Below are positions 55,101 to 64,000 of a stretch of DNA of 64,000 nt, in pieces. Within the stretch, counting starts at the first letter, position 1; each line of letters opens with the position of its first letter. The notes below the pieces were generated by a model. It did no database searches. It saw only the letters and a list, made by a program, of their open reading frames with translations, and was not told the DNA's origin. The stretch comes from Lateolabrax maculatus (Eukaryota; Chordata; Actinopteri; Acropomatiformes; Lateolabracidae), in assembly GCA_031216445.1 (NCBI GenBank), contig CM062214.1:7216001-7280000 (forward strand). The letters are read 5' to 3'. The position numbers and the translations under genes are program-made.

Positions 55101-58100
55101 TTTGGGTTGGCATTAAACACAGATTGTATGAATAAATTACACTCTGCAATATTGATAATTAAATTGGCATTTTTACACTATTTCATGCTGAGATGACACT
55201 AGACAGTGTTCGTGTATCAGAAATGCATTTATAATTACAGCTGTTGAACTAGTCTTCTTAAAGTCTCACCGTGGCTAGTCTCTTGTCCATTTCAGGGCCA
55301 GCCTTCTCCACGGCTGTTTTCTGAATGAAACAGCAAGCCAATTCACAGTTGTCTTGAGCAATCCTAGCTGCAGCCTCTTCCATCATTTCCCTCTGCTGGG
55401 GGGTTGGTGCCTGTGGGAATGAACACCTCAAGTTAAAGTAGAAGGAACGGTACAAGGTATCATATGGAAACAAAGGGGAGGATGGGTGTGTCAGGAAACA
55501 AAGCTCTCCCTCTGCTTTGTCTTTTCCCTTACAATTAAAAAGACATATGCCCTCATGTCGGCATTCAGCTTACCCTAAGTGCAGCAGCAAAGCTGTTCTT
55601 AAGGTTGGTGGCGATGCTCATGAGCAGGGGCTCGCGGCAGGTGATCATGGCCATGCCGGCCGTCAGGTTTCTCATCATGTGGTGGGCAGCCACACGCATG
55701 CGGGACTCCTCCGAATCCAGGGCAAAGTCCTTCCTGATGATCTGTTCACAGGTTGTCATGGCAATTTTGATAGAGCGGTCAACAACCGGGTGCACCAGCT
55801 CCTGGACAGCTCGCTCTACTGATTGACGTACACACTGCTTCAACTGAGGATGGGCCTGTAGCAGAGGGATCTGAAGGGAAAAAGAAGGGGGGAAGCATAA
55901 GGGGAAAGAAAATAACAATGAAAAAGGGCAAAAGAAGAAAAATATATGACAGGATAAAGACAAGTTGCACAAGAGAAGCTGTGTGTGTTTTCAAAGTGGT
56001 TTGCAGGTGCCCAATACTTACGCTGACATTTATATTGATGTGTGGAGCCAGGCCTGCCAAGGCATACACATTGATGTCGTGGTAACTGAACTGCGGAGTG
56101 GGGGGCCCGGTGGTTGTGCAAGTGGTGGTGGTGGCAGCTGGGGTTGAGGGAGGAGCTGCGAATGGAACAAAGTCTCCTGTTGATCACAAAACGCAATTTG
56201 ATTAAAATCACAAGAAAAAAGCTGATTATCCAGACAACAAAAACTGAAATCAAGCATATAGGCAACAAAAACAACACATACTAAGCTTTTCAGTGTAAAA
56301 AAAGACAGACAGACCACAAGACAACACAAAACTCTGGATACTGACATCATCGCCCAGTGTAAGGATTAGAGTTAAAAGCTAAACAGAAAAATCTTATTTA
56401 AATTAAAGTTGCAGCATAAATCTATTAACATTTAAACATACACTATGTAAAAAAGCAGCACAAAGCTTAAGCAAATATGGAGCATCCACCTGTGGTAGAG
56501 ACCGGCAGCATCTCTTCTGGAGGCTTTGCCTCTTTCTTTGGTGCAGACAGCTGCTCCTCCAGGCTCTTTAGCTTGTCCTTGTCCTTCAGCAAGTTCCCTG
56601 GCTTGAGGTCATTGATGTCCAGAGACAAGTTCTTGCACAGAACTTCAATCTCAAACTTTAGGTTAAGCTGCAGTAAACAAGGAAGCAATATGAGGAATTT
56701 AACAATTTTCAGTTGCAAGATAAATTCCTTCTAAGTCAAAACCTACTTGGAAATAAATCTGATTCTGATTTAAAAACATTTTAGTTATTGCTAAATACTG
56801 TTTATTTGTATTCTAGCTGGAGGCAGCAGTGGGCTACACAGGAAGAATGATGTATTACCTTGAGGTCATGTTCCTGATGCAGCTCAGCGAGAACGTTCAT
56901 GATCGCCATGGTCCAGGGGTTCTGGGGCCTGAAAACCTACAACATCAGAGACACACACATTATTTAGAATCACTATAAAAGAATCCAAAGAACCTCAAAC
57001 AGTGAATGCAGAAAGGTAGAAGCCAATGTCATTAACTGTGTTTGGGGGGAAAAAAATGGCATTTTATACTAGGCAGTGATATGATGTAATGTCAATGTCA
57101 TGGAGCCATATCTCAGTTTACACCTATGTTACTCACCATGCTTCGTAGACTGGACTCCAAAACTTTGGCCACAAAGGGAACCACATACAGTAGCTCTTGC
57201 TGGCCTTTCACATATGCTTCCAGTAGCAGAGATTTGACTTCCAGATCCTGAGTGAAGAAAAACATGTTAGCCAACTCGAAAGCCAACTTGAGAGCCACCA
57301 GATAATGAAACGACAAAACCAAAAAAAGCTGTTACAAATTAAACTTACTGTATAAAGGATAGGCTTGTTTTTGGCCAGTGTGATCATGCCCAACCAGTGG
57401 CCCAAGTTCTTCAGCAGGGAGCGATCAGAGAAATTTGCAGCAGCCTTGTCAGAGGTCAGCAGAACCTAAAATAAATAGAGGGATGGGAGTGTCAGTATTT
57501 TACAAATGCCGTGATGCAACTGTCTGCACAACTATGTAAGTATTGGCAGGCAAAACCCACAAGAATATGATATTTATAATAGGCAGCAAATAAAAAAAAT
57601 AAAATAAAAAAGTGTGCCTTTGTGAAGAGGCTAAAGCTATCATCTTATGCCCCACTGTTTTACCTTGATATTCCTGTAAGTCTCATTGAGGACCATTTTG
57701 ACAAACTCAGGGTTCTTGAGGGTATCCAGGAAGTTGGAATAGAGACTGTGGAAGTTGGGCTCAATGCTGACACGCTTCATCACCAGGTATTGAGACACCC
57801 AGGGCATAAACTCCTCCTTCACGGTCTCTTTCAACTCCTCAACCTGAAAAAAGAAAAAATACGGTTTTAGAAAAACACTTATTTGACCATTAAAGTTACA
57901 AGTATTTAAAGTTACAGAGATACAGGTATGTTTTGTGTGTTTCACTTTACCTTCTGTGTCATGTTGGACTGAGAAAGGTTGTTGAAGATAAAAGCAATCT
58001 TCTCCTGGACATTCTCTGGAGGCTCTACAATCCTCTCTGTTTGGTCAGTGGCCACCAGCAGGGTGTCGATGTTGGTTGTGTTTATGGAGGGCTGTAGGTA

Positions 58101-61100
58101 GGAACAAGAACAGTTACCTTTATTACAACGGTGCATTGACACGGTGCATATTTGGGTGTTTAGAGATCAAAAAGCCAAACTCACAGGGACATCCTTCTTG
58201 AAGCTGCTGGGTGTTGGTCTTGCGATGGTGGTGGTCTTGGCTGATGTCGTTGTAGTCGTTGTGGTGGTGACTAGAGTGCTGGCCTGACCTGGTTGTGGAG
58301 CTTTGGGGACACCAGGCTGCTGCGACTGGGCCTGCGCTTGGACATGTGCCAGTGCCAGACTGCCCGGGGTGGTGATGGAGCCTTGCATCTTCACCGGAGG
58401 GTCCCGTGACTGTTGGCCATACTCGATATACTGCACACACAGGATATTGAAAGGTGCAGAGCGAGAGATTTAATCTATCTGTATTTATAAATAATTTTCT
58501 GCAGTCAAGCTGGGATGAAATAAGGCTTTAAAACGGTGAGCAAAAATAAATTAAGGAAACCTGATTACCTCTTGTAAATGGTGGGGGAATTGCAAGAAGT
58601 GGGCAATTGAAGCCAGGTGTTGACAATATTGAGGGTAGTCCTTTAGTCTAGAAATATATACGGTATGTTAGCCTGACACAAAATGACTGTTGTTGCATTC
58701 ATAATCATTTTACAAAATAAAACATTTCAATACCTGTTCTTAAACCTATCTAGGGCAGCAATTCCAAAGTAATACATTTTGGATCCGTAGGGTTTTCTTA
58801 AGGCTTCGAGAACATATCGGAGGGCCAAGCCCAGGGCCATGTAGGTGACAAGACCCTTCTCGATGATGCCACCAAAAAGGCAGGCAGTGATGTGCAGCTC
58901 CTTGTCTGGGTATTGGGGGAAGAACCTGTACTCTTCAAACAAGTTCCGAAGCATGCAATTGAACACTTCTCGCTCCCGCTTGATGGTTGAATCCTTGAAC
59001 CTCTGCAGCATCTCCAGTACCTAGTAGGGAGGCAATAATGTGTTGGGAAATTAATTAATTTGAAAAGCAGCAACATTACTGAGGAGTTTCATTTAGGTAC
59101 ATTTTAGGCAGAAACAAATGAATAATGTCAGTACATACTTCATCCACAGACATAGTTGGGTGAGGTGGGTGGTTGTAGATGCGCTGGAAATAACTGTTTG
59201 CCTCGTCATCGATCTCCTTACTAAAGTGCTGGTTTGCCTCGGGCCACACCTGAGAAAGGTCAGCTGGAAGAAAAGTAAAAAATCCATTTTTAAACATAAC
59301 TGTCGTTTACTTGAATACTGTAATCCAACACTGGCGGAGCATGAGCCAAGTAACTAACTCACTGGTGAAAACCATTGTGAAATTGAGTAATGCATAAAGA
59401 ATCAAAAAGCATTCTAAATGATGAAGTCAGGTTAGACCCCTTTATGATGCTCAAAGTAAACAAATGACAAGTGGGGCCGTCAGCATAAGCAGACAAGGAA
59501 TGGAAGACTGATTTGTATTTCCTCTGTGATAAACACATTTTGTAAGTTGTATGACATGAAAAAGGAGAAATTTCAGTCATACAGCTTCACGTTTATAAAA
59601 AAGGTTACAATTGCGAGAAAAATTTAGTCTTTTCAAAAGCTCTCTGTAAAGACTTAAGAAACTAAGGAGCATTAGAATTTTGCAAATCAAGACAATAATC
59701 ATTATCACTGCAGAGGAAATACAGTGCTGAGCAGCGCAGGGCGGGGCTCTCAGTCACACCACTACCACCACCACTTACAGGCCTTCATCTTACTCTGCTG
59801 AAAGGTAGGTGGGTTCAGGCCTGGTGTGCTCATCTTCCTGGTGCCAAAGGGGTCGGTGTTTACAGTCGGCATCCCCAGACTAGAGCCAATACCAGAGCCG
59901 ATGCCTGAGCCGATGCCTGAGCCCAAGGGACCTTCAAGTAACAAGACACAATTTCAATCAACACCTACCTCTCTGAAATACTATCCCTTGTCCTCTGAAT
60001 GTGGTTCTGTTTAATATGCAGTATTGAGTGACCAAACATTGGTCTGACAAATTTGTTAACAAAATGTTTCTGAAATTTCACAACATAATACAAACTAATA
60101 AAGTTAGGGATCTATGGTATGCCATATATGGATTAGGCTTACTGTTTACTCAATATTTACATTAACATTTAGCAAGAGTGTAACTACAACAAACAGTCCA
60201 TTCTCATTTCTCACTGAGTCAAATGACTATGATAGTGCATTATGACTTGCTGATTACGTACTGTATAAACACATGCCGTGGTTGGTTGTCTTAAAATAAA
60301 AAAATAAAATAGCATAGTACCAGAGTCCATACCAGGGAGCTGCGAGGACAGGCTGCCAATACCCCCAAATGGTGTGCTGGGGTTGGGGTTAGAGAGTGGT
60401 GGGAAAGCCTTTGCTGGGGACTGGGGATTACTGAAAGCTGAACTCAGTGAGGTTGGGAAACCCTGCATGCTTTGAGTGTGGGAGGTGGCTGTGCCCCCCA
60501 GGTTCAAGGAACCCATGCCTGCCAGAGGGTCCATCTAGAGAAGACCAAAAAAGGAGGGCAAGACAGCAAGAAAGAGAATGAGGCAGGGATCGGGAAAGTT
60601 TTGTTGAAACCAATTTCTAACATGAAAAGGCTTTCAAATGAAGATACCTGTACAGGAGAGATGGCATCCAGGCTGCTGGTGCTTGGGGCACGTCCCTTTG
60701 GCATTACCCCTGGTGGCGGCTGCCGGGCTTTATTCATTACATTGCTGCAGTTGGCAACCATGGTCAGGATCGTCTCTGACAGTTCCTGGGACACATTCCT
60801 GAGGAAAAAAGTGAAACCAATTATTAAGTCCCAAAAAATATAACACTGTATGGAAGGGTAAGAGTGATTGGTGTCTATACATAACTATACTGTGACAAAC
60901 CACAATTTCAAGATTCTCAGTTTTATATGATTAAAACATCAAATGTTTTTTTTAAAACTGTTTTAGAAGTACCAGGCAAACTAATAATACAGTGATGGCG
61001 ACTAAGCCAGATAGCCTCTCACCCAGCACAGGACTGCAGGCAGGCCAGCATGGTGGCTAAGGTCTCCGGGGGCAGCTGGGCACTTTTGGGCTGGTCCTTG

Positions 61101-63706
61101 TCTGGGGCCAGACCCCCCATAATAGACGGGCAGCGCCTCTTCAGGAATGTCACACACGCCTGGATAAAAGGTTCCTGACACAACACAAAATGATTGTAAA
61201 ATACAATATTCCTCGGGTCGTGGGCTCAAAATACAATGGTGAACATTTTTTGAGAGCAACTGCACGTGAATCAATTTGAAGACTTACCCCATGCTCTCTG
61301 ATTTTGTCAGTCAGCCATTTATCAAGTTTGAGGTATTCACGGCGAGAGGCAAGTGCAGCAAGGTCAATAACAAAGGCAAATGGAGTACCATTCAGCAACA
61401 TCGATAGAGACTGGAGGGGGGAAAAAACAAAACATACTGGCTTATTGATTATCATGAAAATTATACCTCTCTCTCTCGGTCTCATTTTAATGTAATGTTG
61501 AGTAAAACTAATACATCATTAAAAACATGTTAAGGATCATTATTTAATGCAACTGTCATACAACACCATGCCTAATTATTCTAATTCTAAAACTTATTCT
61601 GCTTTAGCTTGGAGGTTTTAAGTTCAGAGAAGTCATCATGTCAGTGATTATTTAGTCTATTATGACAAACCTTCAAGTCCTGGGCCACATCCAAGATGCG
61701 TGACAGCTTGGCCTGGTCATACTGCTCCCCTCTCATGTACCACTCAGCCATTGAATGCATAATTAGCTGACGGATGGAGGGAGACTGTCCCTGGAAATAT
61801 AACCACCAGGTTTTATAAGTACACAGGTTTTATAAAAATATAAATCAAGACAACAACCCAAACGTAATGGGAAAATAACCAAAACCAGTAAACTTGAAAG
61901 TACCAAAGGGTACAGGGGACAACAACATGACCTCTCGACTTGAAATCAACGAGCATTAACAGCAAGACAGTTTGTAACACCAACCTGTCCATGCCAGGCG
62001 TAGTGCAGGATAATGGCAGAGTTAGGGTGGTTGCCCAGGAATATGGGCATTAGGGTAGAGATGAGCTCATGGCGCAGTGTGTGCCAGGAGGTGGAGATCT
62101 GCAACAATGCCAGCACCAACATGTCTGGGCAGTGCTTGATTGGAAAGCCAAACAGCTGTTTCACCTGCTCATACTGGCCCACTTCAGAAAGCCTGAGCAG
62201 GCTTTCAACAAGGTCCAGACTTTTCCTGTGAATAGTAAGGGACAATCCATTAAACACACATCATTATAGCATCGGCCCTGTAACCTCTTGAGTAAATCAA
62301 CACTGAACCAAATTCAGAAAGGTCAAACTACTCCTGCACAATAATACGTTGTGGGAAACCCTGCTTCATGCTCAATCAGCTATCCATAATGTATGTTTGA
62401 CAATGGTGATTCTGAATATCACATATATTTGAAGGACGCGCTTGAAGCATTGCTTATAATGTACAGCTTAGTCACATGCAAGAGAACAGCAAATAAATGC
62501 TGACAGTTTTACAACAAAGTGTGAGTACTTCAAAACTAAACACAGTAGGGATAAATAAGCAACTGCAACACCCTTCTACATAATAGCCAAGTTACAAACT
62601 CCATACCAGGTAGCAATCTCCCTGTTGTCATCCTCTGGTGGGGCCTTGAGGATGTCAATGGCCACGGTGTGGCAAGGGTAGTCAGCAAAGCAGAACACTT
62701 CTGGGCTTATCAGGGAGTGCTGAATGAATGACAACTGAAAACAGAAACAAAGCAATTAGACATTTAAAGAGAGAATACAAGGCTCCACCACTCAACACTA
62801 CACTGCGTCTAGACATTATGGCATTATGATTCTTCTTTATTCATATTTTAATATTACCCTTATTTTTGATAGCAAAACTTCCCTTCAATCAAGTTTGCCA
62901 CTACAATAACACACTTATGTAATCACATCAATCTGATGGAGTGGATTGGTCAGTTACCTGTCCTTCAGCATGTTTCCATGGCCGATAGATGAGATCGACA
63001 GGGAAGACCTCCATGCCCAACCCCCTCTGAATACCGTATACCACTATATGCAGGCCTTTACTGTCCCGGATTATAAAGCCTGGATGGTCCAGTTCGTATG
63101 TCACCTCTTTGAAGTTCAGGTTGGGATTCTAGGGCACAGACAAAAATCCACATGAAACTTCAGTAGCTTTTGAAAATAATACGGTACAAAAACCAATTTC
63201 TCCAACCTTCAGTGCCAGGTTTATGACAGGATATTATATGTGTATTAGGAATAGTAATTCCAGAGTTATACTATAAAATGCTGGGTAAATAAGCCTACAT
63301 CAGTCTATAATATTCAGAGAGTATTAAGGCTTTGTGAATGCTGGCTGATAGTAATTTAAATGAAACATGTTTGAATACGTGAAATGCCATTACAGTTAGT
63401 AATGTGTGCTAAAGTGGAGTTGAGTGTAAATATGGTTGTAGCTGCACATGCATTCTAATGTGTTCATTCTTGAGACTCAGACTGTGTATATTTTGGTCAA
63501 GCGTCAAGTGGCCGTGCATGGAAAATAATAAAAACGAAACAAATATTCAGGAAAAGTTACGTTAATTATTACAAATAAACTGATGGTTCGCTTACCACTT
63601 CTTTCACAACATCGATGAGAACCTCAACATTCCACGTGTGTGCCTGCGAGCCATCGTTCTTATCCTTACCATCGCTCCAGATACCACTTCCTGGAGCAGA
63701 GATGGA
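49171..63706 (-). CDS. cnot1: CCR4-NOT transcription complex subunit 1 (C-terminal 2085 aa)
   Basis: Forty exons join in frame to the stop, from 63596-63706 leftward: 62958-63128, 62607-62734, 61985-62225, 61671-61790, 61288-61410, 61023-61174, 60648-60798, 60321-60534, 59779-59931, 59139-59263, 58734-59020, 58569-58647, 58185-58430, 57951-58091, 57664-57843, 57349-57465, 57137-57247, 56859-56936, 56490-56667, 56022-56176, 55574-55870, 55270-55410, 54673-54777, 54398-54517, 53887-54081, 53631-53773, 53299-53407, 52782-52951, 52193-52424, 51842-52090, 51392-51555, 51099-51216, 50852-50953, 50478-50651, 50186-50335, 49915-50095, 49656-49788, 49412-49546, 49171-49249. CNOT1 is the scaffold of the CCR4-NOT deadenylase. 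Visible parts in order: HEAT-like N-terminal region; TTP-binding MIF4G ([13 protein letters not shown] onward); CAF1-binding MIF4G ([15 protein letters not shown] onward); CNOT9-binding helical bundle ([16 protein letters not shown] onward); connector; and the NOT1 superfamily homology domain that binds CNOT2/CNOT3, ending VMEGTGAS. Roughly 290 N-terminal residues lie beyond the right edge. Confidence 0.98.
54778..55269 (-). other. cnot1: AT-rich cnot1 intron
   Basis: This 0.5 kb intron between the exon ending ...KRLAT and the one starting [15 protein letters not shown] holds no recognisable RNA or transposon. Human CNOT1 introns host H/ACA snoRNAs, but no convincing H (ANANNA) plus ACA arrangement was found by eye here. 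Confidence 0.4.
59264..59778 (-). other. cnot1: cnot1 intron with no recognised feature
   Basis: A 0.5 kb intron upstream of the TTP-binding MIF4G exons. It contains a TGATGAA/CTGA pair on the + strand, the wrong strand for a host-gene snoRNA. Otherwise nothing recognisable was seen. Confidence 0.4.
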
Positions 63707-64000
63707 CTGTAGCAGAAAACACAAAAGAATAGAACATTTTAATTCTGGTACAGCCAGTACACGCTCAAACCAGCATCAACAAATATTTTAAATATTTAAA
63801 TTACTGAATCACATGACTGCAATATGGACACTATGAGTAACTCCTTTCATGTTACACCATCATTAATTATCCGATTCTCCAGCTCTATAGAGCTTTTTAG
63901 CTTAATTTAGGTCAATGTTATTTTACAGCCTGCACATTAACTGTATGTTGAAGTTCGAGCTGCTCTCTGTAATTTTCATATGAAGCCACTTCCCAGCAAA
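63707..64000 (-). other. cnot1: cnot1 intron running off the window
   Basis: The sequence right of the last visible exon (acceptor CTACAG before SISAPGSG) is AT-rich and shows no further exon. The upstream cnot1 exons are outside the window. Confidence 0.7.

Noticed and set aside
59410..59505. C/D-box-like pair (TGATGAA ... CTGA) in a cnot1 intron
   Set aside because: It is on the + strand whereas host-encoded snoRNAs would be on the - strand. The flanking terminal stem is not evident.

Overview
The window is nuclear DNA from a ray-finned fish, most likely a spiny-rayed teleost. The evidence is short GT-AG introns, many CA/TG microsatellites, fish-type transposon pieces, and five vertebrate genes whose exons can be spliced by eye into full-length family members. 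Every exon junction given for phaf1, b3gnt9, bbs2, setd6 and cnot1 keeps the reading frame.

Layout from left to right: 1-2040 is non-coding upstream DNA. phaf1 (+, CDS 3366-11501, 16 coding exons, 427 aa) has a GC-rich presumed promoter/5' UTR at about 2045-2600 and a long presumed 3' UTR to about 16600. b3gnt9 (-, CDS 17891-21947, 6 exons, 479 aa) converges on it. A gene-poor stretch follows (21948-25650). bbs2 (-, CDS 25652-33364, 17 exons, 712 aa) has a perfect RFX X-box just upstream. Between 34000 and 37400 lie repeats and an unrecognised K/E/R-rich coding candidate on + (exons 35989-36481 and 37275-37365).

From 37600 to 44330 there is a cluster of six proline tRNA genes, all on -, identical except for the first anticodon base (UGG, AGG, AGG, UGG, AGG, CGG). 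They sit in a tandemly duplicated region that also holds a decayed tRNA-bearing copy and a fragment of a non-LTR retrotransposon. setd6 (+, CDS 45026-47522, 9 exons, 459 aa) follows, tail to tail with cnot1 (-, 49171 to beyond 63706). Forty exons of cnot1 are present, giving 2085 aa through the stop codon; the N-terminal exons lie past the right edge.

Functionally the window mixes unrelated housekeeping genes: an autophagy-site factor (phaf1), a Golgi glycosyltransferase (b3gnt9), a BBSome subunit (bbs2), proline tRNAs, a lysine methyltransferase (setd6) and the CCR4-NOT scaffold (cnot1). From memory of the human map, phaf1-b3gnt9, bbs2 and setd6-cnot1 are three separate neighbourhoods on chromosome 16q that are brought together here. 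The most unusual part is the 37.6-44.3 kb tRNA-Pro array and the orphan coding candidate beside it. All splice sites were assigned by eye, without transcript data.
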